Below, one piece after another: positions 43,182 to 57,300 of a DNA stretch of 64,000 nt. The stretch's first letter is position 1; the number at the start of each line of letters is the position of its first letter. This DNA comes from Allium sativum (lineage: Eukaryota > Streptophyta > Magnoliopsida > Asparagales > Amaryllidaceae), in the NCBI GenBank assembly GCA_030737875.1, contig CM060915.1:900852177-900916176 (forward strand). The letters run 5' to 3'. The position numbers and the translations under genes were made by a program. The notes below the pieces were generated by a model. The model was not told where the DNA came from. It searched no databases and saw only the letters and a list, made by a program, of their open reading frames with translations.

Positions 43182-46121
43182 TGAAACACCCCACCTCCGT
43201 TAGGGTCACTCACAAAGGGAATGCCCTAATTTTGGTGGAGGTTTATAAGTATAAGTCACAGATACACAAGACAGATATAAATACACATATTTTTAAACCG
43301 CGGAAACAACAGCAACTTTTATTTCATCAAAATACGTGTTACACAAACCATACCATAATTGTCTTACAATACTTCCAAAAACATTACATTTCCATAACTG
43401 TCTTGATTATCAAAGAAGCATAAAACAAAAAATAAAGCAACAAAATCCCCATAATTATATCCAAAGCCATGATCCAAGCCAAAGAGATCCAAACCGTACA
43501 TCTACTGTCTTTAAGCTTGCAAAAGAGTCTGACTAAGCTGAGTTGTTTCCTCCCTTTGGACTTGGGGGGGGGGGAAACGAAAGAAAAGAAGACGAAAAGA
43601 AAAACGGAGTCAGACATAAAGCCTGAGTAAATCTAGTGACTTTTCTGTATGTGAATAAGAAAAGGATATGATAGACATAAACTGAAAACAGGATAATATC
43701 ATAACTAAGGGAGTGTAGTCTAGAATCGAATATACTATCGAACCCACACTATATCTCTGCATTTACTAGAATTACTCTAACCGGCACCCCATGCTGATGG
43801 TGAAGTGATCCATTTTGTTTTCTAAAGATCGGCTCCTACTCGTACGTGTGTCTTACGGCTACCCCAAGAAGTGTAGATACCTATGCTGGTCCCACCATGG
43901 GGTGTATCAAGGCCCATGGTGGCGGCCCCGACACAATTACTAGAAGACATAGGTTATACTACTGGTGCCCCCAGCGCCCTGCTTGTATGCTCCGAAGTGC
44001 GTGCACGACCGCACACCGTTAGACCTACACTGTGCACCCAACAATTGCCGTTATTTGATCGCTTACAATCAGCCCAGTAATCGTGCCCCAACCTGCCTAG
44101 TTTCAGGGTACCGTTGATACCTAAATTGGGTTACTGCTGAAACGGGTCCCTACGTTACCAGGGTTTTCTAGTCAACATGTTAAGTGGTTAAGTGTTTGTA
44201 TATACCTAACCCCACCCATCAATATTTGTTAACATGTTGAATCTTTGGTTAAGTGTTTTCAGTTGACTTAACCCTACCACCTGTCCTTAGCCTTTTAGAG
44301 CACCGACCACTCACATTAGATAGATATCACTACAGTTACTGGATGTGCCGGTTGGTTCCGGGCAGGTTTACACCGTAGTTCAGTCTAACCTCGGGTCTTT
44401 ATTGGGCTCAATGTTTAACCACCCACATTGGATAGGTATTGTTGTGACTACTGGATAGCCGGGCGGGTCCGGGAAGGTTTATGTTACAACTCAATTCAAC
44501 CTCGGGTCAAACATGTCGTCTTTTCTAGATTTACATATTTCATTATTTATGTAAATGTCATGTTGTCTTTTAATTTGGGTATAACAATTTATACCGCAAA
44601 AATGTCACAATCGTTGGCACGCGCAAAACATGCCAACATATTTATTTATATCATGTTTTACACCCAACGCTATTACCCCCGTTTGTACGTACTAATGTTG
44701 GGCTCGACACAATTCAGCCCAACTTGATAAACGTGAGAAAAGGGGAAATCCAGAACATATAATATTTTCTATGATACATAGAAGGTGTAGCGCATGAACT
44801 TGCAAATTGGCGTTAACATAAACATTGGATCATGTGAACTTGCATTCAAAATTGACATACAACTAAATGGGTGTCACATAGGATGGCATATGTAGATTTA
44901 TACAAACTTGGGTTTTAACATATTAACTTGGTATAATGTCGAACACAAAACTAGCATGTTGTAAATTAACCCAAAAATGTCCAAATCTAATATATAGTCT
45001 ATTTCCACATGAACTTGCATAGTTTATGTAACCCAAACTGCATTTAACATAGTTCTGATCATACTTGTAATGGATCTAAGATGTATACATAAGTTTTGAG
45101 GCATGTAGGCATAAAAGATCTCAGATCTAGGATATGTTTACATAAGTATATGGCCCATGATATCAACATAAACATAAAGGAGATATTAACATAAACATGA
45201 GAGGGATCTAATCATAGATTTTGCCACAAACTTGCAATTGCAATTACTTTCATATACAATCGTATAATAAACTTGCATCGACCCATTTATGCCAATAATC
45301 AATACACAAAATCACGATAGAAACATTACAATACACAAGATCTACATCATTATACATCAATAATATAATTCTATTCTCAATTACATCGTATCACATCATA
45401 ATTTTATTCAGATTCAGAAAGACCACTATACTTACAACGTGTGACGAGATCTTGTTTTCTGATTTCTGTTTTCTGAATTTGGAGGTGCTCTCCTTTGGGT
45501 AGCAATTTGTTGATTGATTTGATTAGACTTTAATTTGCTTCTTAGTTTGATTCTTGGCGGCTACGATCAACTCCTTCCTGGCAGCATGACGACTCCTCTC
45601 TTATTTTGTTATGTGAATTAGTTGAGTCTTAGGGTGTATTTTTAGAGTTTTCAAGTTAATTTGAGCCGTCAGATGCAAACAGGGAGGGAAATCTGACCGT
45701 ACAACACACCAGAAGTCGAACCAGGGTCAGACCCACCTAGTTAGGCCGACCGGGCAAGTCGACCTGCAGGTCGACACCCAAGTCGACTGCGCAGTCGACT
45801 TGGGGGGGCCAGGTCGACTGCCTAGTCGACACTAGTGTCGACCTGGTCACTGGGCGGGAATTTTCCCGCCCAGCCCAGTTTGAACTCGAATTCGAATTTT
45901 AAACCTGTTCTGAGCTGTTTTTGAATTTCAAATTTATTCTGAAACTTCCGGAGATCATAACTCCTTCATACGGAGTCCGTTTCACGCGAACTCGGACTCT
46001 GTCTCAACCAGAATTCCGAGACGAACGCAATGGCGTAAGCCATTTCCCTTAATTCTCTCATTAGAATTAATTATACTTTAATTTATGAATTTCACTGTTA
46101 TAGAATATACGGGGTGTTACA
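43182..46121 (-). repeat. Element D 3' LTR (2940 bp)
   Basis: Starts TGAAACACCCCACCTCC and ends GGGGTGTTACA. It has GTCGAC cluster 45748-45843 and candidate donor GTAAGTAT 45430-45435. The acceptor tract near 43561-43573 ends AAG instead of CAG. The TATA box is mutated compared with the other LTR. Confidence 0.94.
44306..44508 (-). ncRNA. Twin structured hairpins, element D 3' LTR
   Basis: First (plus order) inner stem ACTACAGT against ACCGTAGT, with one mismatch where the other LTR copy has ACTACGGT (a CpG to CpA change). Second: TTGTGACT against GTTACAAC with one mismatch; the other copy pairs perfectly (GTGAC/GTCAC). The invariant core is present, slightly damaged (GGGAAGG for GGGCAGG). 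Confidence 0.68.
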
Positions 46122-46134
46122 TTCTCCCCCACTT
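46122..46134 (-). other. Polypurine tract of element D
   Basis: Sense AAGTGGGGGAGAA, preceded in sense by TTTCTGGGACGAAATCC. Differs in two positions from the tract of A, B and the composite. Confidence 0.9.
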
Positions 46135-46697
46135 AAAAGGATTTCGTCCCAGAAATCTTCAAGTTTAGGAAGAATGTATATCCTACCATCCAATCGTCCA
46201 TCTACTCAACCAACAAACACAGGTGTCCATTGTCCTTAAAGACTTCTAATGCTTTATGATCATATGCATTGTGTGTGTAAATGTCCCTATCTAATGCTGA
46301 AATCAGGCGATCGACTGATTCAGTTGACTTCCTAAATGCGAATCATGTAAGTGTCATGAATCCATTATGTATGCAATTTTTTTCCTACTCATAATTCTAC
46401 ATGAGTGCACAACAATTCATACAAATGCGATAACCATATGATAACATATAAAATTTCAACCACATATGAACGAGAATACATATATGCATATGCAGTATGA
46501 AGTGACTGAGCCGATCTAAAACCTAGGGTGTGTGTGTATATGCATCCACGAGCAACTACTAGCAATCACTTGCAACCACTTGCAGCCATAATCCATAACA
46601 TGTTTTCAAATACATGTTTGCATCCATTTGTTTTCTACCTAAGGAGTTAAGGAGAAAGGGTCGAGGAAATATGCCTAAAAGATAGATAAAGCATAAC
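46135..46697 (-). other. Element D 3' non-coding interior
   Basis: Collinear with the matching part of element A, including GACTGAGCCGATCTAAAACC near 46502. No gene is called. Confidence 0.7.
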
Positions 46698-49600
46698 TTA
46701 AGGAAAAAGAGAGATCAAAGATGTACCCTCAAAAAGAAAAGGGTAGGCTGCGCGTATTCTAGCCTCTGTTTCCCAAGTTGCGTCTTCCTCGGCGTCGCTC
46801 CACTGAACTTTGACGAGCTGGACTTCGCGGTTGCGTAGCTTTTTCACTTCAGTTCCTAAGATGCGTGTTGGAACTCTTCTCACAGTTGCTTCACGTTCCA
46901 CTTCGGCTTCTTCTAGAATGCTAGGCTCTACTATATCAGCAGACTCGTGTAAACACTTCTGGAGATGAGAAACATGAAAGACGTTGTGAACTCCGGCCAG
47001 TTTTTCGGGTAGCTCTAATCTATAGGCCATCTTCCCAACCTTCTCGATGATAGGAAATGGTCCTACAAATCTCGGTGCTAGCTTTCTAGTGGATCCAAAA
47101 TGAACAACGTTCCTTAGAGGAGATACCTTAAGAAAAACTCTGTCCCCAACCTCAAACTCAAGGTCGGTCCTTCTCTTGTCGGCGTAGGATTTCTGTCTAT
47201 CTTGGGCCGTCTTCATCCTTCTTCATATCAAGTCCACTTTTTCTGAAGTTTCTTTGATCATGTCTGGACCAAGAATAACCTTATCTGTAGACTCCCACCA
47301 ACAAGTTGGTGACTTGCACGGTGTTCCATACAATGCTTCGAAGGGTGCCATGCCTATGGTAGCTTGGAAACTATTGTTGTAAGCAAACTCCACTAAGGGA
47401 AGGTGATCCTCCCATGTCCCTCCAAAGTCTAGAACGCAAAGTCTCAAAAGATCCTCTAAAAGTCTATTCACCCTTTCCGTCTGTCCATCGGTCTGGGTGT
47501 GATAGGCCGTGCTCAAACATAACTGAGTGCCTACAGCTTCTTGCAAACTTCGCCAAAACTCACTTGTGAAGATAGGGTCTCGGTCACTAACAATGCTGGA
47601 GGGTATCCCATGGAGTCGAACTATCTCCTTGATGTAAAGAGACGCTAAAGATGAGGCGGTCCTTCTACTCTTGACAGGTAAAAAGTGGGCGCTCTTAGTA
47701 AGCCTATCCACTATTACCCAAATGCTAGTATTGCCTCTTCTGGACCTAGGCAGCCCATCAACGAAGTCCATTGAAATGCTATCCCACTTCCACTGTGGGA
47801 TCTCTAGGGGATGAAGTAGTCCTCCAGGCTTCTTCTGTTCCGCCTTGACCTGTTGGCATACTATACATTTAGAAATGTAATCTGCCACGTCCTTCTTCAT
47901 GCCATTCCAAAAGAAAACTCTTTTCATGTCCTTGTACATTTTGTCTCCGCCTGGATGTATTGTCATCTTGGAACGATGTGCTTCCTCGAGAACCTTCTTT
48001 ACCAATTCTCTCGCTTGTGGGACACATAGTCTTCCGTCGCGTCTCAGCCAACCTTTATCATCGATAGAGTATCTACTAAGGTGACTAGAAGTCTCACCCC
48101 TAATTAGCTTATCAACCACTTCAACTAGCTGAGGGTCCTCACGTTGTGTCGTCCATATTGTGTCCAAAAGAGTAGGGCACACCTCAAGAGATGCTAACAA
48201 ACCCGGTACGAAATCAGAGGAGGGACTAAAGTTAAAACTGGCTATATACTCTAGGCTTTTCCTTTCTACAAAGAGTGGGCTTAGGGTCAGTTTCTTTCTA
48301 CTCAAGGCGTCTGCCACCACATTGCCCTTGCCCGGAGTATAGGAAATCTCGAAGTCATACGAGGCAAGAAACTCCATCCATCTCTGTTGCCTCAAGTTAA
48401 GATCTTTCTATAAGAAAAGATATTTCAATGATTTATGGTCAGTGTAAAGTTCGAACATCTCACCTAGGAGATAATGTCGCCAAGACTTAAGTGCAAAGAC
48501 GATGGCGGCTAACTCAAGATCGTGGGTCGGGTAGTTCTTTTCATGAACTTTCAATTGCCTTCCACCATAAGCTACTACCCTCCCTTCTTGCATCAAGACA
48601 GCGCCTAGCCCTGTCCCACATGCATCTATATAAACTGTGAACATCTTGCTTCCGTCTGGCAGAGTCAGGACTGGGGCTGTTGTAAGAGCCCTTTTTAGGC
48701 GTTGGAAAGCCAACTCGCAATCCAAGTCCCAATTGAACACTAGATTCTTCTTTGTCAGCCTTGTGAGTGGAGCTGAGATTTTCGCAAAATCCCTTATGAA
48801 TTTTCGGTAGAAACCTGCTAGTCCTAGAAAACTTCGGACCTCAGTTGCATTCTTTGGTGCCTTCCAGTCTTGCACCGCAACTACCTTCGCGGGGTCTACG
48901 GCCAGCCCTTCTTTAGATACTACATGCCCAAGAAACCTTACTTCTTCTCTCCAAAAGCGGCATTTTGAAAATTTTGCCTTTAGCTGATGTGCTCGGAGAG
49001 TATCCATGATTTCCTTTAGATGTTGATCATGCTCTTCCTCACTCTTTGAAAAGATCAAGATATCGTCTACGAAGACAACCACAAACTTGTTGAGGAATTC
49101 TCTGAACACTCTGCTCATTAGGTCCACGAAATAAGCGGGTGCATTTGTCAGGCCGAAAGGCATGACAAGCCACTCAAAGAAACCGTCTGGGGTTCTAAAT
49201 GCCGTTTTATCAATACTATCCTCAGCTACTCTTAGCTGATGGAACCCAGTTGCTAGATCAAGTTGGGAGAAAACCGTCGCGCCTACAAGCTGATCAAACA
49301 AATCGTCGATTCGGGGAAGAGGGTGCCTATTTTTCTTGGTCAACTTGTTTAACTCCCTATAGTCAACACAGAGGCGAAGCGAACCGTCTGCTTTGGTTGT
49401 GAACACCACTGGAGCACCCCATTCTGAAATGCTCCTTCTAGTGAACCCCATTTCTAGAAGCTCTTTAACCTGCTTACTGAGCTCCTTTCTCTCTTTTAGA
49501 GCCATATGTCTGACGGGTAAAGCTACGGGCTTTGCATTATCTACAAGATAGATACGAAAGTCTATTTCCCGCTTCGGAGGTAAGCCTTTCACCTCCTCGA

Positions 49601-51044
49601 AGACATCCGGATATTCCCGGACTACTCTAACCGACTGCAAATTCTCGTCAGAAGCATCAAGCGACTCTAGATAACTAAGCACAACAGCATTCAAAGGGTT
49701 ACAGGAAATTTCTAGAGTGTTACCAAGCCGAGTCAAGAGTCTAACTACTCTTTTCTCACAATCAAGAATGGCACCGTTACTGGATAACCAGTCCATGCCT
49801 AAGATCAAACCATATCCCAAGAAGCCTAGAACAAAGGCATTACAACTAAACTCAACACTGAGAATAGAGATTTTCAAACCCAAACAAACCATTGACAAGT
49901 AAGCGGAGCCCCCAATTGGATTTGAAACTACTAAGGGATCCTCAACCATACTAGTGTCTAGATGCAGAGATTCTACTAAAGCAGATGAAATAAAGGAGTG
50001 TGATGCACCAGAGTCAAAAAGTGTGCGAACTGGATGATCATAAAGATAGACTACACTTTCTACAGAAATATTACTACCTCGTTCCTGTGGAGGTGCTGTC
50101 AGAGCATGAACTTGACCCCCTGAAGTAGATCCAGCTTTCTGTCCCTGTCCTTTCTTCTTTGGGCAGTCCTTAGCTTGGTGCCTAGTCTCTTCGCAATGAA
50201 AGCAACCACTCATCTTTGCCTTCTTCTTCCGACAGTCTTTCTCTATATGTCCAACTATGCCACAGAAATGGCACTTTCTCTTCTCACGGGACTTCTTGTT
50301 CTTTCCTCCTTTCTTAAAGTCTGTCTTTTTAGCCTGTAAACCTTCTTTCTTTTCCTCCGCCTTAGTCTCTTTCTTGCCGTGGTCTTCCTCGTGTAGCAAC
50401 GCCATGTCCACCAAGCTGTCATAAGTCGCTCCCGTGGACACATGGGTCATGGCAAGGCTGTGTATAGGCTCATTCAGACCTTTGACGAAGCGAAGCGCCT
50501 TCTTGTGTTGGGTATTTACTAAGTCCAACCCAAATCTGGCCAACTGATTAACGTACTCCCTGACCGTCATGCTTCCCTGTTTAAGATTTAAGAACTTCTC
50601 TATTTGCAGGCTCCTTTCAGCTTGGGAGAGGAATTTCAGTTCAAACCTTGTCCTAAAATCATCCCAAGTTTCCACTGCCCTTTGAGCATTAGTGATCTCC
50701 CACCAATAGGAAGCTTCATCTTTGAGCAACCACACTGCTAGCTGTATCTTTTGCTTATCATCAAGTCCGAAGATGTCAAACAGATCCTCGGTCTCCTTTA
50801 GCCAATTTCTTGCTCCTACAAAGGGTTCAGTTCCATGGAAGTCTTTTCCACCCATAGACTTGAAGTCTCTACATGCATTGGCAAAAGCATTTCCAAGGGG
50901 AGGAGCAGGAGGAGGAGGAACTGGTGCTACTGGGGAAGGAAGGATATCTGCCGGGCCCGCGCCATTTGCGGCCCTAGCTTCTAAGAACCTCCTAAACCAA
51001 CCGGGTATCGGTACTCCTTCAGGAATGTTAAGGTCTCCAGACAT
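46698..51044 (-). pseudogene. gag-pol: Gag-Pol of element D, two nonsense mutations
   Basis: From ATG at 51044 the frame runs through Gag, two CCHC knuckles (the second reads [14 protein letters not shown], so the usual glycine pattern is altered), protease DSGAS, RT FVDD and most of RNase H. It then meets TAG at 48408-48410, where relatives have CAG (residues [11 protein letters not shown]). It reopens through the rest of RNase H and integrase to TGA at 47223-47225, where relatives have CGA (DLIRRRMK), and ends with the chromodomain at 46698. There are no frameshifts, so only two C-to-T changes separate it from an open frame. The C-terminal tail is short and lacks the hydrophobic segment of A. 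Confidence 0.94.
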
Positions 51045-51211
51045 GCTTAAACAGAAAGGAAAGATTCAAAATGAAGGATAGAGGGAGATAGTACACATGG
51101 ATTTGGGGTATCATGCCTTTTAAAATATAACACTTTTTCTAAAAAAAATGCTTCTTTAAACTTTCTTTTGAAAATAATATCAAAAACTTTATCTTATCTG
51201 GTAAACCTATG

Positions 51212-51224
51212 CTCTGATACCAAG
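51212..51224 (-). other. Primer-binding site of element D
   Basis: Plus strand CTCTGATACCAAG, sense CTTGGTATCAGAG, complementary to initiator tRNA-Met. Confidence 0.92.
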
Positions 51225-54162
51225 TGAAACACCCCACCTCCGTTAGGGTCACTCACAAAGGGAATGCCCTAATTTTGGTGGAGGTTTATAAGTATAAGTC
51301 ACAGATACACAAGACATATATAAATACACATATTTTTAAATAGCGGAACCAACAACAACTTTTATTTCATCAAAATACGTGTTACACAAACCATACCATA
51401 ATTGTCTTACAATACTTCCAAAAACATTACATTTCCATAACTATCTTGATTATCGAAGAAGCATAAAACATAAAATAAAGCAACAAAATCCCCATAATGA
51501 TATCCAAAGCCATGATCCAAGCCAAAGAGATCCAAACCGTACATCTACTGTCTTCAAGCTTGCAAAAGAGTCTGACTAAGCTGAGTTGTTTCCTCCCTGT
51601 GGACTTGGGGGGGGGGGGACGAAAGAAAAGAAGACGAAAAGAAAAACGGAGTCAGACGTAAAGCCTGAGTAAATCTAGTGACTTTTCAGTATGTGAATAA
51701 GAAAAGGATATGATAGAAATAAACTGAAAACAGGATAGTATCATAACTAAGGGAGTGTAGTCTAGAATCGAATATACTATCGAACCCACACTATATCTCT
51801 GCAATTACTAGAATTACTCTAACCGGCACCCCATTCTGAGGGTGAAGTGATCCTTTTTGTTTTCTAAAGATCGGCTCCTACTCGTACGTGTGTCTTACGG
51901 CTACCCCAAGAAGTGTAGATACCTATGCTGGTCCCACCATGGGGTATATCAAGGCCCATGGTGGCGGCCCCGACACAATTACTAGAAGACATAGGTTAAA
52001 CTACTGGTGCCCCCAGTGCCCTGCTTGTCTGCTCCGAAGTGCGTGCACGACCGCACACCGTTAGACCTACACTATGCACCCAACAATTGCCGTTATTTGA
52101 CCGCTTACAATCAGCCCAGTAATCGTGCCCCACCCTGCCTAGTTTCAGGGTACCGTTGATACCTAAATTGGGTTATTGCTGAAACGGGTCCCTACGTTAC
52201 CAGGGTTTTCTAGTCAACATGTTAAGTGGTTAAGTGTTTGTATATACCTAACCCCACCCATCAATATTTGTTAACATGCTGAATCTTTGGTTAAGTGTTT
52301 TCAGTTGACTTAACCCTACCACCTGTCCTTAGCCTTTTAGAGCACTGACCACTCACATTAGACAAATATCACTACGGTTACTGGATGTGCCGGTTGGTTC
52401 CGGGCAGGTTTACACCGTAGTTCAGTCTAACCTTGGGTCTTTATTGGGCTCAATTTTTAACCACCCACATTGGATAGGTATTGTTGTGACTACTGGACAG
52501 CCGGGCGGGTCCGGGCAGGTTTATGTCACAACTCAATCCAACCTCGGGTCAAACATGTAGTCTTTTCTAGATTTACATATTTCATTATTTATGTAAATGT
52601 CATGTCGTCTTTTAATTTGGGTATAACAATTTATACCGCTAAAATGTCACAGTCTTTGGCACGCGCCAAACATGCCAACATATTTATTTATATCATGTTT
52701 TACACCCAACGCTATTACCCCCGTTTGTACATACTAATGTTGGGCTCGACACAATTCAACCCAACTTGATAAACGTGAGAAAAGGGGAAATCCAGAACAT
52801 ATAATATTTTCTATGATACATAGAAGGTTTAGCGCATGAACTTGCAAATTGGCGTTAACATAAACATTGGATCATGTGAACTTGCATTCAAAATTGACAT
52901 ACAACTAAATGGGTGTCACATAGGATGGCATATGTAGATTTATACAAACTTGGGTTTTAACATATTAACTTGGTATAATGTCGAACACAAAACTAGCATG
53001 TTGTAAATTAACCCAAAAATGTCCAAATCTAATATATAGTCTATTTCCACATGAACTTGCATAGTTTATGTAACCCAAACTGCATTTAACATAGTTCTGA
53101 TCATACTTGTAATGGATCTAAGATGTATACATAAGTTTTGAGGCATGTAGGCATAAAAGATCTCAGATCTAGGATATGTTTACATAAGTATATGGCCCAT
53201 GATATCAACATAAACATAAAGGGGATATTAACATAAACATGAGAGGGATCTAATCATAGATTTTGCCACAAACTTGCAATTGCAATTACTTTCATATACA
53301 ATCGTATAATAAACTTGCATCGACCCATTTACGCCACTAATCAATACACAAAATCACGATAGAAACATTACAATACACAAGATCTACATCATTATACAAC
53401 AATAATATAATTCTATTCTCAATTACATCGTATCACATCATAATTTTATTCAGATTCTGAAAGACCACTATACTTACAATGTGTGACGAGATCTTGTTTT
53501 CTGATTTCTGTTTTCTGAATTTGGAGGTGCTCTCCTTTGGGTAGCAATTTGTTGATTGATTTGATTAGACTTTAATTTGCTTCTTAGTTTGATTCTTGGC
53601 GGCTACGATCAACTCCTTCCTGGCAGCATGACGACTCCTCTCTTATTTTCTTATGTGAATTAGTTGAGTCTTAGGGTGTATTTATAGAGTTTTCAAGTTA
53701 ATTTGAGCTGTCAGATGCAAACAGGGAGGGAAATCAGACCGTACAGCACACCAGAAGTCGAACCAGGGTCTGAACCACCTGGTCAGGCAAACCGGGCAAG
53801 TCGACCTGCAGGTCGACACCCAAGTCGACTGCGCAGTCGACTTGGGGGGCCAGGTCGACTGCCCAGTCGACACTAGTGTCGACCTGGTCACTGGGCGGGA
53901 ATTTTCCCGCCCAGCCCAGTTTGAACTCGAATTCGAATTTTAAACTTGTTCTGAGCTGTTTTTGAATTTCAAATTTATTCTGAAACCTTTGGAGATCATA
54001 ACTCCTTCATACGGAGTCCGTTTCATGCAAACTCAGACTCTATCTCAACCAGAATTCCAAGCCGAACGCAATGGCGTAAGCCATATCCCTTAATTCTTTC
54101 ATTAGAATTAATTATACTTTAATTTATGAATTTCACTGTTATAGAATATACGAGGTTTTACA
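51225..54162 (-). repeat. Element D 5' LTR (2938 bp)
   Basis: Near-copy of 43182-46121. It has TATA 53679-53687, GTCGAC cluster 53797-53884, donor 53472-53477, acceptor AG 51604-51605 with an adjacent long G run, and small hairpin 52132-52151. The right end reads GAGGTTTTACA, a change from GGGGTGTTACA. Confidence 0.94.
52346..52550 (-). ncRNA. Twin structured hairpins, element D 5' LTR
   Basis: First: ACTACGGT with ACCGTAGT, 8 perfect pairs. Second: TTGTGAC with GTCACAA, perfect, plus outer TTGGAT/ATCCAA. This copy shows the intact pairing that the 3' LTR copy has partly lost. Confidence 0.72.
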
Positions 54163-54332
54163 ATAAGCAGTAATGCATATGCAACATGAAAATGTGACTG
54201 AGCCGATCTAGTGCCTAATGTGTGTCATGCATCCACTAGCAATCACTTGCAAACACTTGCAACCATTTGCAAACATCAACCATAACATGTTTCAATCACA
54301 TGTTTACATCCATATGGTTCTACCTAAGGTTC
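54163..54332 (-). other. 3' non-coding interior of copy 2, right piece
   Basis: Resumes at the second ATAAG after element D and matches 35247-35393 of copy 1 closely, including GACTGAGCCGATCTAGTGCC. Confidence 0.85.
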
Positions 54333-57300
54333 TCAAGATAAGATCGAGAAGATAACAAGACAAACGTAGGTAGTAGAAGCATGATACGAAAAGGTTTTTA
54401 AGTTTATAGGAAAAAGAGATCGAGAATGTACCCTCAAAAAGAAATGGGTAAAGCGCGCGATCTTCTCTTCGGTTTCCCAAGTTGCGTCTTCTTGGGCTTC
54501 ACTCCACTGAACTTTAACTAGCTTGACTTCTCGATTCCTTAGCTTCTTGATCTCCGTTCCTAAGATACGAATCGGAACTCGCCTCAATTGTGCTTCGTTT
54601 TCCACTTCTACGCCTTCAAGGATGCTTGGCTCAACCACTTCGGCTGATTCATGTAAGAACTTTTGTAGATGCGAGACATGAAAGACATTGTGTACCCCGG
54701 CCAGCCTCTCGGGTAATTCTACCTTATAGGCCATCCACCCAACCCTCTCAGTGATAGGGAATGGTCCTACGAACCTTGGTGCTAGCTTTCCAACCGCTCC
54801 AAAATGAACTACATTGCGTAACGGAGAAACTTTTATAAAGATCATATCTCCGACTTCGAACTCTAAGTTTGTCCTTCTCTTGTCCGCATAAGATTTCTGT
54901 CTATCTTGGGCCGTTTTCATCCGTCTTCGTATCAACTCAACCTTCTCAGAAGTGTCCCTTATCATGTTGGGCCCAAGTATAAGCCTGTCTGTCGTCTCCC
55001 ACCAACAAGTTGGCGATTTGCATGGTCTTCCATAGAGGGCTTCGAACGGTGCTATTCCGATGCTAGCTTGGTAACTATTATTATATGCAAACTCCATGAG
55101 AGGAAGATGGTCTTCCCAAGTACCACCAAAGTCAAGAATGCATAGCCTCAGGATATGTTCTAGTACACTATTTACCCTTTCGGTTTGTCCATCTGTCTGT
55201 GGGTGATAGGCCGTGCTTAAACTCAGTCGTGCACCCATTGCTTCTTGTAGACTATTCCAAAACTGGCTAGTGAAAATCGGGTCACAATCACTAACTATAC
55301 TAGAAGGAACCCCGTGCAATCGTACTACCTCTCGAAGGTAAATAGACGCTAGCCATGATGCGGTCCTCTTGCTTTTCACCAGAATGAAGTTAGCACTTTT
55401 CGTGAGTCTATCAACTATGACCCATATGCTAGTATTTCCCTTACTTGACCTAGGCAGTCCATCCACGAAATCCATCGAGATACTCTCCCATTTCCATTGC
55501 GGAACCTCCAAAGGATGTAATAACCCACCGGGCTTCTTCGACTCAGCCTTTACTTATTGGCACACCATGCACTTCGAAACGAACTCTGCCACGTCCTTTT
55601 TCATTCCATCCCAAAAGAAAATGTGTTTCATATCTCTATACATCTTATCCCCTCCAGGATGTATGGTCATCTTCGAGTGATGCGCCTCTTCGAGGACTTT
55701 CCTTACTAGGTCTCCCACTTGTGAGACACATAGCCTTCCATCGCGCCTTAGCCATCCATTGTCATCTATGGTATACCTACTGAGGTGACTTGACGTCTCA
55801 CCACTAATCAGCTTGTCCATGATTTCGACTATCTGTGGGTCTTCCTTCTGTGAAGTCCCTACTTGACCTAGAAGTGTAGGTCTTAACTCAAGAGATGCTA
55901 ACGTAGCAGTCAATGACTCAACAGGAGGTGTAAAATCAAAGGTTGCTATAAACTCAAGGCTTTTCCTTTCAACAAACAAAGGGCTCAAAGTCAACCTTTT
56001 TCTACTTAGCGCGTCCGCCACCACGTTACCCTTGCCAGGGGTATAAGCTATATCGAAGTCATATGATGCCAAGAATTCCATCCACCTCTGTTGTCTCAGA
56101 ATCAAATCTTTCTGTGAGAAGAGGTACTTAAGCGATTTGTGGTCGGTATACAGCTCGAACCTTTTCCCTAGAAGATAATGGCGCCAAGCTTTAAGCGCAA
56201 AAACAATCGCGGCCAACTCCAAGTCATGCGTGGGATAGTTTTTCTCATGAACTTTAAGTTGTCTGCCCCCGTAGCATATTACTCTTCCATCTTGCATTAG
56301 GACAGCGCCCAATCCCATGCCGCACGCATCTGCATACACCGTAAACACCTTGCCTCCGTCAGGTAATGCCAAAACTGGAGCTGTGGTGAGGGCTTTCTTG
56401 AGTCTTTGAAAAGCAACGTCACACTCTATGTCCCATGCAAAAGCTAGGTTCTTCTTTGTTAACTTAGTAAGAGGGGCTGAAATCTTAGCGAAGTCCTTAA
56501 TGAACTTCCTGTAGTAGCCTGCCAAACCGAGAAAGCTCCTCACCTTCGTTGCATTCTTAGGAATTTTCCAGTCTTGTACCACAACTACCTTTGCGGGGTC
56601 CACGGCTATGCCTTGCTTAGAAACTACATGTCCAAGAAACCGAACTTCCTTCCTCCAAAAATGGCATTTGGAGAACTTAGCCTTTAACTGGTGTGCTCTA
56701 AGCGTTTCCATGACTTCCTTGAGACGTCTAGCATGCTCTTCTTCATCTTTTGATAAGATCAAAATATCATCCACGAAAACTACCACAAACTTGTTATGGA
56801 ACTCCCGAGACACCCTACTCATCAAATCTACAATATACGCGGGTGCATTCGTTAACCCAAACGGCATGACGAGCCATTCGAAGAACCCATCTGGAGTCCT
56901 AAACGCATTTTTGTCAATGCTATCCTCAGCCACTCTAAGCTGATGGAATCCTGTGGCTAGATCGAGTTGAGAGAAAACAGATGCTCCCACAAGCTGGTCA
57001 AACAAATCGTCGATTCTTGGTAGTGGGTGCCTATTTTCTTAGTTAGCTTGTTTAACTCATGATAATCTACGCATAGACGAAGCGAACCATCTGCCTTAGT
57101 AGCGAATACCACTGGAGGCACCCCATTCAGAAATGCTTCATCTTATGAAATTTTTCTCAAGCAACTCCTTAACTTGTTTACTGAGCTCTCTTCTTTCTCG
57201 CGGGGCCATGTGCCTAACGGGCAATGAAACTGGCTTGGCATTATCAACAAGATAAATTCGGAAGTCTATCTCGTGTTTAGGAGGTAACCCCCTCACCTCA

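Larger units (their letters stand above)
43182..54162 (-). mobile_element. Element D: Tekay-type retrotransposon nested in composite copy 2
   Basis: An 11-kb element: 3' LTR 43182-46121, polypurine tract 46122-46134, broken gag-pol 46698-51044, primer site 51212-51224, 5' LTR 51225-54162. Its termini are TGAAACACCCC and GTTACA (TTTTACA at the right). ATAAG occurs at 43177-43181 and 54163-54167. Removing D restores collinearity of copy 2 with copy 1. Being nested, D is younger than the composite's first insertion. Its LTRs differ at scattered positions, so it is older than element A. Confidence 0.95.
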
